DNA of 64,000 nt from Corythucha ciliata (GCA_038030265.1 CM075939.1:26145253-26209252); one strand, 5' to 3'; shown: positions 47,601 through 59,039, counted from the stretch's first letter. A program made the numbers and translations. The notes: a model not told the origin generated them from the letters alone.

Positions 47601-50600
47601 AACTCTTCACGAAGATCAAAGACAACGGGTACAAATTGTTGTACTTGTCGGCGAGGGCCATCGGTAAGTCGGGCATTATTCATTTCATTACTGGGTTGTA
47701 TTATTCAGAGATTGCCATCTCTCTCTTGTGCTCTGCAAGTCACCGTCGAAAAATTCCCTCGTTTTTCATGGCCTACCGGTTTTAGTAACTTCCATCTTGT
47801 TATAGCGTGGATATTGTAGTTGTTTTATGCTACCCGTTTTGATTGAGTAACAAGATTGCGCACGCAGAAGTAATTTTAGAGGGGGGGGATGCGGCGTTGG
47901 TTAAGTGGGAGCTGTCTAATTTTGTAGTACGGAAATACGTATTTGTCGCTGTAGTAGTTTTTGTCAGTTGTCTGACTACTCCCCCTCAAAACTCGCACGG
48001 TACGCAACAGGGAACCCCTCCCTTTCATCACCATTTGAATAATTTTCCTTCCATCATCTGCAAAACACTATTGGCCCTATTAGGTTAGTGAAAATTAAGA
48101 AATTTTAAGGATCGATATTCCGCGTCAAATATTTTTTATTGCGGGGGGGGGGGCACGAAAAAAGTGCAAAATTACTGCCATCTAGAACTAGAAACACCAA
48201 ACTTTGCACTATTATTGTTCTTGTGCAACTATTCAAGATTTTGTTGTACAACTCAAGTCCGGGCTAACGCTAACAGGGATAACGTTTTTTTTTATTCGGC
48301 GTCATTGGATCCCGCTTGCGACATTTTTTCCCGACGGCTCTGAATATGCCCCCAAGCCGGCCTCTTTTTGGAGTGTGGCTAAGGACTGGAGGGGTATGGA
48401 AAGTGATGTAAATACCCTCGTATACTTTCAAGAAACCAGACAGCCTGGTATTCTCTGTTTTAGGGCGAGAAAGTTTTTCTACATACACACCCCCGTCCCT
48501 CACCAACTTCTGCCATTTAGGGTGGATTTATCAATCACTGGATATCTCATGGAATAGCTTCCCCTCGAATAACTTTACATTACTGTCTACAAAAAGGCAT
48601 GTATAGTTCGTCAAGTTAAACTTGGACCTCGCTCTCGCGAAATGAGCACTTCTGGCTACTTTCCCTTACCTTTTCCATGGGGCCACGGCTTGAAAAATAC
48701 ACCTTGATAAATCGATCTTTGTAACCACTTTGGTTACGGGAGGAGGAGTTGCAACAAATCGAATGAGAGAGCGCTGCCCGCGGGTTCATGTTCTTCTTGA
48801 CGGGCTATAGCAACCAGACTTATCCCAGATTTGTCTTTAGAATGAGTGCATTGATAAACGGACCCCTAGAGTGGTTGGATAATACAACTAATTAATTCTA
48901 AGCGTAAGTGGAGACTATTTTCCCAATTTAATTTAATTTGATTAAATTAAATTAAATTTCAGAGAGTAGAAGGGGAGGGGGTCTTGGACGCCGCCCTTAA
49001 AGGCTTGCGAGTGTGTCTACAATAAGAGCCAAACTCCCGGGGACATTTTTGTTGATTATTCTCATTGGGGACAAGTCTGCTTCATAGATCCAGAAAAACT
49101 GTAACACGCGGTAGTTCAACTTTTTTAATACTCAATTTTCATTCCCCCCCCCCGCCTACCACTCACCCTCCCTTGAATGAAAACTTGACGGAAGACTCGA
49201 CTCAAATATTTTCTTGAATGGTTCAAAGGACAATTGTGCGAAGTTTGGTGTTTTATTTCAAATTTCGAAGAACTATATCATTTCATCGAGTTTTTTTCTC
49301 GATCTGCCCTAGGTCAGTCACGTGTGACCAGAGATTATCTTAAATCCATCAAACAGGAAGACTTAACTCTTCCCGAAGGTCCCATGCTTCTCAATCCTAC
49401 GAGCCTTCTCAACGCCTTCCATACGTGAGTCAGTTAAAAAAAAAAAAAAAAAAGTTTTGTAAACACTCAAATTCTTCAAATTGTTTCAGAGAGGTCATCG
49501 AGAAAAAGCCGGAGGAGTTCAAAATTTCCTGTCTCAAAGACATTCAAGCTTTATTCCCGTCTCATATAAAGCCGTTTTACGCTGGTTACGGCAACAAAAT
49601 TAACGTGAGCTTAATTGAAATTTCTCCTTAGGTGCACTTGTGACGTAACTTGACTTATTTTGACAGGATGTTTGGGCCTATCAAGCAGTTGGAGTCCCAA
49701 TTTTTAGGATTTTTACCATTAACCATCGCGGTGAGCTAAAACACGAGCTAACGGAAACGTTTCAATCAACGTAAGTTTTCAATTTGTTGTTATCGTTGTT
49801 GGAATGGGTGTTTTTGTTGAAAGAGGGATACTAAATTACCGGTTAGGGCCTCAAGGATGATTTTAGGAAGTGTCCCCTCCCTGTTCAAGAATAAAATTGA
49901 GCCTTTTTTTTTTTCTGTGTTTACAGCTACACCGATCAGAGTTCTATTGTGAACGATTTATTCCCGCCACCTTATTCCCTGTCAGCCGACGCTGATTACT
50001 CACCTTGAAGATGTTGATCAATCCTTCTTTATTGAGTTCTTAAAAAAAAAACCCAAAGCCAAAGACAAATAATGCGTAAATTTTCATTGTTTTAAATGAA
50101 AGGGGTAAGCATTTGAGCTATGGGAATTGTGTTGCTCAGTTTCCATTATCCTCGTCCCGAATAATATCGCACTAACCATCATTTTGAAGGGTATTTACTT
50201 TAACCGCTCGTTTTGTGCCATGTTATTTCATTGAAGGGGTGCTGGAACAATTTAAACATTTAAGAACGTTTCATAAAGCAAAATAAGGACAAGTGCTCTC
50301 TCCCTCTTCATCCTGACTAATGTATATATTTTTTTTGAAGCATCGGCGTTGTACAAGTATCAGCAGATTTTTAAAAAATAATTCAAAACGTAATGAGTGG
50401 CGTTTGGATTTTTTTCCTAGTGGCCACTTCTCGGCTCGACTTATTTTTATTCAAGTTTTAAGATGATTGAATAAATTGGTCTAGTGCTCCCTGAAAAAAT
50501 TTAAAGTGCCTGGATGCTTTTGTGATCAGTCCACGAATAAAACTTTGCCCATATTTGTCAGGACAAAGTGGTGTCTGCATAAATATCCGATTCATGTTTC

Positions 50601-50885
50601 ATGCCCCCCGCTCATGACTCTGATAAGATCAAATTTTCGTTTGACTTGGTGTGGCCTTTCATCTTAACTCGTTCCTCTCCACCTAATCCTTTCAGTCGTA
50701 GGATTCGTTTTACTATCTTTTTTTTGTATTTTTTAACGCCCCGACGTATTATTTTCAGGTACACAAACATGTCCCAGCTGGTGGATCAAATGTTTCCAGC
50801 GAATAATCGCTACTCGACCGGAGACTTCTCGCAGTTCGTCTACTGGCGCGAGCCGATTGCTGATATTTCTCTCGAACTTGTCTAG
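41654..50885 (+). CDS. Lpin: Lipin, phosphatidate phosphatase, 15 coding exons
   Basis: Mg-dependent phosphatidate phosphatase that makes diacylglycerol at the ER and can also act in the nucleus as a co-regulator. Exons: 41654-41833, 44666-45322, 45384-45469, 45848-46020, 46083-46259, 46318-46435, 46497-46716, 46816-46969, 47035-47149, 47215-47317, 47387-47663, 49313-49424, 49490-49604, 49667-49770, then 50759-50885. Phases agree throughout, giving 905 residues. The N-LIP domain occupies ~1-105 ([20 protein letters not shown] start) and is followed by HLATSP, whose Ser is residue 106, matching the lipin-1 site. A basic nuclear-signal-like stretch lies at ~232-245 ([13 protein letters not shown]). 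SWRWGELP is present mid-protein. The C-LIP domain runs from ~627 with the HAD catalytic DIDGT at 704-708, LGHIL co-regulator motif at 715-719 and SARAIG. The ending WREP is family-typical. A leader-intron acceptor lies just before the ATG (TCTAAACAG, 41644). Confidence 0.96.
43790..44150. repeat. Degenerate short-period repeat in lipin intron 1
   Basis: Loose ~30-36 bp units (for example AAATTTCGTAGGTTTGGCCC) in the 2.8 kb first intron, belonging to the same type as the 55-57 kb arrays. The rest of the intron shows no gene. Confidence 0.5.
47664..49312 (+). other. Lipin intron 11 (1.65 kb), non-coding
   Basis: Runs from GTAAGTCG to CTGCCCTAG, splitting a glycine codon of the SARAIGQSRV segment. 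It contains poly-G runs (47881, 48143). A GGGTGGATTTATCAA-like word near 48518 and its inverse near 48850 suggest a weak MITE. Confidence 0.7.
49927..50008 (+). CDS. Lpin: Alternative terminal exon of lipin (short isoform)
   Basis: Follows a good acceptor (TGTGTTTACAG) in the same phase as exon 50759-50885. It encodes [20 protein letters not shown] and seven more residues, then TGA. Its start parallels the downstream exon's [14 protein letters not shown], so the two look like a duplicated terminal exon pair. It lacks the WREP tail. Using it gives 890 residues. Two AATAAA signals (50470, 50536) lie between the two exons, so choosing this exon would also choose its own 3' end. Confidence 0.8.
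50470..50541 (+). terminator. Polyadenylation signals for the short lipin isoform
   Basis: AATAAA at 50470-50475 and again at 50536-50541, upstream of the last exon at 50759. Confidence 0.55.
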
Positions 50886-50979
50886 TCAACATTAGAAACG
50901 GGGCTGTTTCATTCATCTTCTTTTTGATATAGTTGTTGGCGTTGAAGTGAAAAAGAGCACCGTAATGCGACAACAAAAT

Positions 50980-50985
50980 AATAAA
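50980..50985 (+). terminator. Polyadenylation signal for the long lipin isoform
   Basis: AATAAA 95 bases after the TAG at 50885. A further AATAAA lies at 51543. Confidence 0.5.
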
Positions 50986-51699
50986 AATTAAGTACGTCGA
51001 ATTACTTTATGAATAGTTACCACACAAGTGATAGAAAACGTATTTTCTCATACGTGATAGAAAACGTATTTTTCTCTTTTTTACGCTGTAGTAACTCTGG
51101 CTGTTGTTTTGTCTGTTTTCTTTATCGTTACATTTTCGCCTTTAATTTAAAAAAAAAGTGATAATCGCGCATAAGCGAAAATGCTAGTTAAGGATTATTT
51201 TTTTTTTTACGTAGTTGGTTGTTTCTGGTCTATTGCTTACCTGTTTATCAATGTACGACTAATATAATTCGAAAAGTTTACCATTCCACGTGCTTCGGTT
51301 AAGAAAAACAAAAATTTTTAATTTGTGATATTAGCTCATTTTCTTAAGGCGATTCATGTGGGTGAAAAAAAAAAAAAAAAAAAACTTTTTACTCGGTGCT
51401 TTTACTGCGGTATCACTGTTGCTCTCCTCCCTTAATCAATTTCTTTCGTTTTTAGTGGTGCATAACAATTATTTGTTCATTAGTTATTTTTTCGTATTGT
51501 TTTTTAAATTGAAGAACCAACGAGTTTAGAAAAAAAAAGTTCAATAAATAGAAAAAAACGTCTGCTAATGATTATAGCACAGTGCTTCCTCGCTTTTTTT
51601 GTTAACATATTTTAATGTTTTCTCAAATCATTTTAAAAAACAAAACATATTAAGCATCTTTCAACAATGGGTCAAATGAGGTAGGAAATATTGTAAATT

Positions 51700-51938
51700 T
51701 AACCGCTGATTTGTTTGAGAATTCAACCCCTATTTTCACCCCCTCCCCCTTGTACGATTTTGACGAAATTGATAGGAGTCCCTCTGCTAGCCAACACATA
51801 TATTCCCTGAAAATTTCATCAAATTCGGATAAAAACTATGGAAGATATGCTTGTTACAAGGATTTGCGGACAGACAGACAGACACGAAACCGAAATTGTT
51901 CAGGAAGGTATAAAACGTGAAATGCAAGTGGAAATTTC

Positions 51939-51969
<31 letters not shown>
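51700..51969 (+). repeat. 3' end of a retroelement with poly(A) tail
   Basis: A segment with AAAATTTCATCAAATTCGGA, then GGACAGACAGACAGACAC, ending in 26 adenines at 51944-51969. This word order (ATTTCATCAAAATCGG followed by GACAGACAGACA) is common at the 3' ends of dispersed retroelements in arthropod genomes. No open frame belongs to it. Confidence 0.55.
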
Positions 51970-52417
51970 TTTCCTAAAGGTGAAAACAATGCTTCCGTAG
52001 CTCGGAAGCAATATATGTGCAAAATATGAAAAATGAAGCATGGTTTTATGAATCTGTGCGTACAGCGAAAGTAACACGCCCGGCTGCGTGGGGTGGGGGG
52101 CATTGATCGCGCCGTTCGCTACCTGTTGCGCGGTATTTTTAAGCATGTTTTAACAAGATGGCCGTGACCTTCCGTGTGTAGAAATGGACCAGTCCCGTCG
52201 ACGTGTTGACTTACAAGGGAAACCTAACGTCCGACGTTTACCGCTTGCCAACCCGGCAAGAAACGGTCAAGTCAGGCAACTTTACGGACGATTTTTCGCG
52301 TGTGTTTTTTACTGCGGACACGTCCGTAGTTTCGTTATAGGGTACATTTTCTCAAAGTTTAGAAGATGTTCTCGATGGCGATCTGACTATGCGCATTTCA
52401 TAACCCCGTTCCTCTGG

Positions 52418-53215
52418 GCCGGATCTTGCTTTTCGCCGCCCCATGCGGCTGCCCCCCCCCCGGGTCAAATTCCTCCAAATCTTGTGGCTCCTTGTATGCT
52501 ACAACGTGCTCTATGCATCTCAAACTCCGGACGTTCAGCCAATACATGTTCCCCGGTTACATCATCCACACAATGCGGACAGCGAGGGCGTCTTTTTCCC
52601 AAAAGTAGGTACGAGTCGGTGCGTATGTCCAAATCGCAGGCGGTTTATTATTATTACCTTATCTATTCTACTGGTTCCAACCCTGCTTTGCGTTGTTTTT
52701 GAGTCGTTTAAGCTTCTCGTATCTAGCCGTCCTCTCGTTTTGCCAGTCCTCAGTCGTCCCATACTTTTTGCTCATCACGAAGGTTTTGAGATCAGCGCCG
52801 GTCACTAGGGAATATTCTAGTTGAGAGTCGCTTGCGGCCATCTTAGCCAACCGATCTGCTTCGTCGTTGCCTTCAATCCCAACATGGCCAGGGTTCCGTC
52901 CAAGCGATAGCGATTTTCCTGCCACTTTGCACAACATGGTAGGCCCTATTAAGACTGTATTCCACTGTCTGAAGAACATTCATCGAGTCGCAATTTATAT
53001 CTTTCGCCTTCCTGATAGTATTGAGTATGAATAATGCGGTTGCGTCCGCCGGGAAAACCGTAGAATATAGTCACAGCCTCCATTTGTGCTCTCGGTTTTC
53101 CATAGAGGCTCCAGCACCAACTGCGTTCGCGATTTTCAAATTTCAACCCATCCACAGGGCCGGATCTTGCTTTTTGCCGCCCCATGTGGTTCCCTCCCCC
53201 TCCCGGGCCAACTTC
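52418..53215. repeat. Paired dispersed repeat flanking an RNase H fragment
   Basis: GGGCCGGATCTTGCTTTTCG then CCGCCCCATGCGGCT at 52418-52453 recurs at 53158-53192 with few changes, followed in each case by a poly-C/CCCGGG stretch. The direct repeat brackets the RNase H relic between them. Confidence 0.5.
52681..53185 (-). pseudogene. RNase H domain of a non-LTR retrotransposon, broken
   Basis: Minus-strand frames include the family-typical GHVGIEGNDEADRLAK box containing the C-terminal catalytic Asp, and upstream (frame-shifted) ATALFILNTIRKAKDINCDS and GAGASMENREHKWRL segments. Such RNase H domains sit at the C-terminal end of Jockey/R1/I-type ORF2 proteins. A stop and at least two frame changes show that it is dead. 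No linked RT was found. Confidence 0.8.
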
Positions 53216-53370
53216 TTCCTAAATGTTTCCTCGAAATTTCCTCTACTCCAACTACAGAATTTAACCTACCTTACAAACTGTAGAATCAATGTTATTTTAT
53301 AATTTTTCCAGCTTGTGAGGGAGCTTGGAGGTTGAGGAAATATCGAGGAATGACTTGGCATACGGGCCTT

Positions 53371-53510
53371 GGCCCGTATTCATACAGTCGTCACTCAGGC
53401 TGAATATTCGCTTATTTCGACACATAACAGATGATTCACTAATTACAACGATCGATTTGAAGTCGCTTAAGCAAATGCTCAGCTTGAGTGACGACTATGA
53501 ATATACGGCC
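53371..53510. mobile_element. 140 bp palindromic MITE
   Basis: Left end GGCCCGTATTCATACAGTCG and right end with the inverse (CGACTATGAATATACGGCC). Inner arms include GTCACTCA/TGAGTGAC and AATATTCGCTTA/TAAGCAAATG. Confidence 0.65.
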
Positions 53511-54201
53511 ATTAATCGTGTAAACAGTAAAAGAGGCCTTAAAATGGTCTAAATGGTGGTATTAAAAATATGACCATACATACTGAAGATATTGAAAATA
53601 ATATGTTCATTCTGATCACAAGCAGACCGTTTCAGGCAGGGATTTTTTAAAAAATGGCTACTTTGATCAAACAACTCACTCGCGTAAAAGGGGCCTAACA
53701 CAATGAGGAAGTTTCATGGCTCAGAACTTATTCATAAATCTATTTTTTAAGGTTTATTTAAGACAGAGCATAAATCGTGATCCGTTCGTAAAACAACCCA
53801 ACAGTTAATAAATACGCGATTTTTGAAGTTTTAGGTCATTTCAAACACGCCAGCTAGCATGTTTGTGTCATATGCGCCTTCCGAAAAAAAATTCGCCTGA
53901 AACGTAGCTGTCGGAGAGCGGTTTGTTGTGTTTCTCTGCCTTATTTTCTACTAGAGCTCTCCAATAATAAAATAATGGAGAATAAACAGATGAGCTATTT
54001 AGAGGCATGAAAAGGACAGAGAATACAAGGATATTACGTTGCGGATGTTCTGCACAGTTAAACACGTTGCAGGTAAAACGCTGCGACTGGTCTGGAAAAC
54101 TGCGGAGTTGTGACTCCGTTGCGAAGACTATGCAGTTGCAGAGACCCCTGAACTGCTTAGACAAAATGTAGTGAAAAACGTAGTTCGTCAACCGGGCCTT
54201 G
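53511..54201. other. Intergenic, nothing recognised
   Basis: No gene or repeat recognised. The minus-strand frame 54191-53868 has no domain. Confidence 0.4.
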
Positions 54202-54342
54202 AAGCTCGGCGCTCACGATGCATTGTTCGAAGCATGTTTACTTGCAAGAAAAAATGATCCCCCGTAGTGAGCGGATGGTTTTTAAAACAGGTAGGCAATG
54301 CTGCTTCATGCTTCAAAAATGCGTCGCAAGTGCACCGAGCTT
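54202..54342. mobile_element. AAGCTCGGTGCACACG-tipped MITE, copy 1
   Basis: Left end AAGCTCGGCGCTCACGATGC and right end GCGTCGCAAGTGCACCGAGC then TT, with inner GAAGCATG words inverted. Same family as 55310-55452 but more diverged. Confidence 0.65.
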
Positions 54343-55010
54343 TAGAATGTGTGTACTTACTTGTTAGGTAGCATGAATGAATTTACTTACCTATAGAAAT
54401 CTCAAGAATTCCGTTAGCGTTAAGCGCATATTTTCGGAGTAACAAAACAATCACAAAACGAACAAATTACCAAACCATTAATGAGTAAGGAAGGCTGGAA
54501 CAGAGATGTGAGTGAATGTGACAAAGTTAAGCTCCCCTGAGTTCATTATTTACACCCCTTTCATCACAATAAAGCAGATTCCCCATTCCATCATTGGCTA
54601 TCGAAGCCGCCTTTGAAGTACATTGGGTAAGGAAGTTCGACACATTTGAGTAAAAAAACAGATGTACCTACAGTTTTGTCGGTGCTTTTCAAGAGAGGGA
54701 ATTTCCACCGAGGCATTTCTTTTTGGAAGCTTGGATTTTTTTCATCATAATGACCACTCGCAAAATTTAAACAAAAAAAATCAAAAAGTGTTGAAAGACA
54801 GGAGAAAGGTTTAAAAAATAACGCACAACTTCGCTTATTACTCCGTGCCCAAAAGTTAGCGTCGTAGTTGGCGAGAATTTAAGTCGAAGGATTTTTGACA
54901 CGAAAAATTATGACGCTTGCGGACGGAAGTAGGACACAACAGTAAGACGCCTAAAAACAAGTTAACAATGACCAATCGTTGATCAACCTGAACATGATGT
55001 TTTGGAAATT
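54343..55010. other. Intergenic, nothing recognised
   Basis: No gene or clear repeat recognised. Confidence 0.4.
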
Positions 55011-55014
55011 TTGG

Positions 55015-55270
55015 TTGCAATTTTGGTTTTTGGTGAGCCCTGAGCCCAGACCTCGAATTTGGTTTTTTAAAGAGCGAAATTTGTTTTTCGAACAATCGAA
55101 AGATTTTAGAAAGAGCTAAAGTCAAGAAATTTGGTTTTGGGCAGAGTGAACGGGAAACAGCAAAAATCTTTAAAATTTGGTTATGAAGAAGCAAAATCCG
55201 CGACACTTGTTTACGTAAAAAGCACAAAATTGTGGTTTGAAAGGGCCAAAATCACGACACTTGGTTTCTA
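55015..55270. repeat. Degenerate ~33 bp repeat tract
   Basis: Units such as AAATTTGGTTTTGGGCAGAG and AAATTTGGTTATGAAGAAGC. The minus-strand frame (55227-54856) reads KPNFLTLALSK and similar words repeatedly. Confidence 0.65.
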
Positions 55271-55272
55271 AT

Positions 55273-55554
55273 ATGGTGGATTTCACCACCCACAGATAAG
55301 GTTTGAGTTAAGCTCGGTGCACACGATGCATTTTTCGAAGCATGCTTACATGCATGGTGAAAAAAAACATATGATCCACAGCAGTGACCGGATGTTTTTT
55401 AGAACAGGCAGGCCATCATGCTTCAAAAAAATGCATCGTGTGCACCGAGCTTTACTTTAACTCATAATTAACGAAAAAAATGCGTCACAATTTTTGTAAA
55501 CAATTTTAAAGTTTGGTAACTCCAACTTAACTCACTGATGGTAAAATTCACCAT
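55273..55554. mobile_element. Outer TIR element interrupted by another MITE
   Basis: Left end ATGGTGGATTTCACCACC and right end GGTAAAATTCACCAT, both with a GAGTTAA/TTAACTC word inside. Related to 41213-41322. The AAGCTCGG-tipped MITE at 55310 lies inside it at a TTAA-like site. Confidence 0.55.
55310..55452. mobile_element. AAGCTCGGTGCACACG-tipped MITE, copy 2
   Basis: Near-perfect TIRs: AAGCTCGGTGCACACGATGC at the left and its inverse at the right, ~35 bases, with GAAGCATG palindromes inside. Confidence 0.75.
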
Positions 55555-55639
55555 AAAAGAACCAAATTATTTTTCCGAACTTACCAAATTAGTCGAACTG
55601 ATTTTAAGCATTAAGAATCTGGATTAAGATCTGGTTTTA

Positions 55640-56990
55640 AGAAGATGCGGCCATGATTTTTGGGTTTTGATACTGCTCAAATCCCCGAAATTAGGGTTTG
55701 AAGGTGCCAAGTCCAAGAAAATGTGGGTTTGATAGAGCGAATGTCCGCGAAATTGGGGCTTACAGAACCAATCCCACGAAATTTGGTTTTTGAAAGAGCG
55801 AAATTCCCTAAAATTGGAATTTGAACGAGCCGAATCCTCAAAATTTAGTTTTGAAATAACGAAAATCCGTGAAACAGGGGTAGGAAATTTGGTTTTTGCA
55901 CGAGTCAGTGATATGTGAATTTGCTTCTTGACAAATCAACATTGCTTGTTTTTCGAACTAGCGAAATCATTGAAACCGATTCTAGGAAGAGTTGAGGCCA
56001 CGAAATTTGGTTTTTGAACGAACGGAAAACGCGAAATTAAGGTTTGAAATAGCAAAATTCTGTGAAATTCGGGTTTGAAGAAGAAAATCCGACATATTTT
56101 GGTTACGGGAGAGTAAAAATCGGTGGCGGGAAATGTGGTTGAAACACCTAAAATCATGAAATTTGTTTTTTATTCTACATGATACTAAAACCGAATTTTA
56201 CGGCCGCGAATGAGTCCCAAAAGTGTCTCTTTTCGTGTCTAGGAGCTAAAATATTTTACGGCCGCAAATTTCACGGTTTTTGGAGTCTAGGCTCTAAAGT
56301 AATTTTCACGGACTGTGCGGGGGGGGGGGTTAATACTCTAAAACACCTAAAAATTGATTATTGCGTTTATTGTTGTAGAATAAAAAATAGTATATACACC
56401 ACGAAGCTAAAAGTGCCTTTTCAAGCCTCGAGGAGTGGCAAGCCTCGGTTTCACCTCGGCTGGCCATCTCTCCTCTCGTCTTGAAAAGGACCACTTTAGC
56501 TCCTAGGTATATACTATACTATTTCCACTGTTAATTATCCGAACTTACCAAGCGTATGCAATAGATTTCCTAAGATTTTAAAATAACAAGCATATTTGAA
56601 AATGAGATTTGAAAGCGCAAAACTGTGAAGTTGGACTTTGAAAGAGTGAAATCCACAAAACTTGGGGTTTTTAAAAGCCAAAATGACAAAATTTCGGGTT
56701 TGAATCAGCCAAATACAGGAATTTGGGCTTTTTGAAAGAGCCAAATTTGTTTTCTGAACTAACCAAAACTTAGGAAACTGATTTCAATATAGATAGAAAT
56801 AGATATAAATAGTAAAAATCCATGAAATTTTGTTAGGAAGGAGACAAATTTAAGAAATTTGATTATGGAAGAGCAAAAACTCGGGGGAGGGGGTTAAAAA
56901 TCAAGTATTACGAAAATTGTTTCTTCGTCGTTCGTTTTTTGCCAAATTAGTTTTTCGGATTAGCTGAACTTGCAAAACTTATTTTATAAT
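55640..56990. repeat. Degenerate ~30-36 bp repeat array with an inserted MITE
   Basis: Units of the type GAAATTTGGTTTTTGAAAGA followed by GCGAAATCC, with lengths of 30-36 bases, cover 55640-56180 and 56545-56990. Minus-strand open frames (56157-55936, 56744-56535) are repeat-derived. The two blocks are separated by the palindromic MITE at 56386 and by ~200 bases of a GGCCGCGAAT-type variant. Confidence 0.7.
56386..56523. mobile_element. 138 bp palindromic MITE (AATAGTATATAC tips)
   Basis: Tips AATAGTATATACACCACGAA and the inverse TCCTAGGTATATACTATACT. Inner arms include GTGCCTTTTCAAG / CTTGAAAAGGACCAC. Confidence 0.65.
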
Positions 56991-57359
56991 GAACTAAAAC
57001 CCTGAAATGCGTAGTTATTAGCTCTAAAACTTTAATTTCATGGCTATTCATCCCCCCAGTGAACTTTCGTGGATGCAATATACTCATCCTTATACTTATC
57101 GGATCGGATCGGATCCGAAAATCAGATATTTTGTGGCTTAATGCACATGCGTAAACGTGCAATTTCGCGCCTAATTATCATCCGACTAATTTAATTTTGT
57201 ATCTATTTATCCATAGAAATTTATTCTTTCTGCTGATTATCCTACGAAACATAAAATTTCGCAGCTATTCAGCACCAACACTTGAATTTGTTTGTGAGTC
57301 AAGGGAAGGACCATTTGAAAACGTCGTCTGACCGGTAATTTCTCTCTCGTGAAAGTATT

Positions 57360-57440
57360 TGATAGGGCCCATATGCCAAGTCATTCCTCGAAGTTTCCTC
57401 CACTCCAATCTACGTCACAAACCGTAGAATCACATATTAG
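57360..57440. repeat. 3' segment shared with the 53.2 kb element
   Basis: GGCCCATATGCCAAGTCATT and CTCGAAGTTTCCTCCACTCC match, with changes and rearrangement, sequence at 53215-53370 next to the other RNase H relic, which suggests the two are copies of one retroelement family. Confidence 0.5.
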
Positions 57441-57596
57441 GGGTATTCATGCTCAGAAGTTTAACATATGTTTTTTTTAAACGGGGAGGGAAGCCCAGAA
57501 GAAACTATCTCCTACCAAACTCGACCTATGAGATCTATTGTGGTGTCCCCTCAGGTTGCCCTGCCAAGAAAGACGCTAGCTTTCAAGCGTCCTCCA

Positions 57597-58063
57597 TCAC
57601 CACTCCTTAACGAAGTTGAGGATGTTCCCCGTAGCCATCCTGGAGATGTCTTCCGGTTGAAGCACATCATTTCCAAGATGGTGAAAGCGTAACCGCCCCA
57701 GAGCCTCGCACTCACACAGTAAGTGCTCTGCTGTTTCCACAGCCAAGTCACAAAATCTGCAAATGTCCGTGTCAGACTTCTCCATTAGTCTGAGTGTATA
57801 TCGAAGGGCACAATGTCCCGTTAGCAGTCCCACCAAGATCCCAAGGTCTCCCCGGCTCAGAGAGATCAGGCCCTTCTCCGATCGTCCCTTCGGAGTGACA
57901 AAGAGCTTGGCCTGCCTGAGACCTGGTTGTCTAACCCAGTGTTCACGATGTCTCTCGTCCAACCACGCCTGCCTCTTCGTGAAGGACTTCGTGACCCCGA
58001 GACTTGGCTCCGGGCCCACGTACATCTCCGATCCTCTCTTCGCGAGTTGATCAGCCATTTCAT
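57597..58063 (-). pseudogene. C-terminal RNase H and zinc knuckle of a non-LTR element
   Basis: The minus-strand frame continues out of the assembly gap with EMADQLAKRGSEMYVGP, the end of an RNase H domain, then a Trp/Arg-rich linker, LLTGHCALRYTLRLM and a CCHC-like knuckle CRFCDLAVETAEHLLCEC. This is the standard C terminus of Jockey/R1-type ORF2. The visible part is uninterrupted and ends at a stop codon near 57597, so the copy may be fairly young. The upstream part is hidden in the gap. Confidence 0.85.
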
Positions 58064-58563
58064 NNNNNNNNNNNNNNNNNNNNNNNNNNNNNNNNNNNNN
58101 NNNNNNNNNNNNNNNNNNNNNNNNNNNNNNNNNNNNNNNNNNNNNNNNNNNNNNNNNNNNNNNNNNNNNNNNNNNNNNNNNNNNNNNNNNNNNNNNNNNN
58201 NNNNNNNNNNNNNNNNNNNNNNNNNNNNNNNNNNNNNNNNNNNNNNNNNNNNNNNNNNNNNNNNNNNNNNNNNNNNNNNNNNNNNNNNNNNNNNNNNNNN
58301 NNNNNNNNNNNNNNNNNNNNNNNNNNNNNNNNNNNNNNNNNNNNNNNNNNNNNNNNNNNNNNNNNNNNNNNNNNNNNNNNNNNNNNNNNNNNNNNNNNNN
58401 NNNNNNNNNNNNNNNNNNNNNNNNNNNNNNNNNNNNNNNNNNNNNNNNNNNNNNNNNNNNNNNNNNNNNNNNNNNNNNNNNNNNNNNNNNNNNNNNNNNN
58501 NNNNNNNNNNNNNNNNNNNNNNNNNNNNNNNNNNNNNNNNNNNNNNNNNNNNNNNNNNNNNNN
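58064..58563. other. Assembly gap, 500 N
   Basis: Exactly 500 undetermined bases, a typical scaffold spacer. It falls within a retrotransposon ORF, so repeat collapse is the likely cause. True length unknown. Open frames crossing it are not real evidence. Confidence 0.98.
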
Positions 58564-59039
58564 ATATAAAGGTAAAATATCCCGGAAAAAAACAAATATT
58601 TTTTGCAGTGATAACTATTCGCTAATGAAATCATATTTTTCTAACAAAAGTTGAATAATGCTCACTTTATTAAACAAAAATTAGTGAGAAAAGTGGCACT
58701 TTTTCATCTCTTCAGAAAGAAGCACCAAGAATGGGAAAACGAATTTGCTTCATTTATTTGATTTTCAACTGGGGAAAATCGAGCTCCATTGACCGAAAAT
58801 CGACACACAATGACTGTTGAAGAAAAAAAATTGATATCAAACACGAGAGAAAAGGACGGGTTTTCTCTCTTGTATGATAAATAAATATCATACGAAGAAA
58901 CTCGATTTCGTCATTATTTGTTTTTAATATGAGTATTATTATATGAAAATTGGACGATGGTCTGAGAGGGAACACCACACCTAGGCGGCGCGGAGGTGTT
59001 TTAGACCCCCTCCCCTCCCGGGCACCACTGAGCCTGCCC
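58564..59039. other. Intergenic, nothing recognised
   Basis: AT-rich non-coding DNA with no supported gene. The stretch 58970-59040 is GC-rich and contains poly-C runs. Confidence 0.45.

Noticed and set aside
54856..55227. 123-residue minus-strand frame with KPNF-like repeats
   Set aside because: Arises from a repeat whose period is near a multiple of three; similar frames appear in every array of this type.
57597..58634. Long minus-strand (345 aa) and plus-strand frames crossing 58064-58563
   Set aside because: They are open only because 500 N bases carry no stop codons. Only the minus-strand part left of the gap shows real homology.
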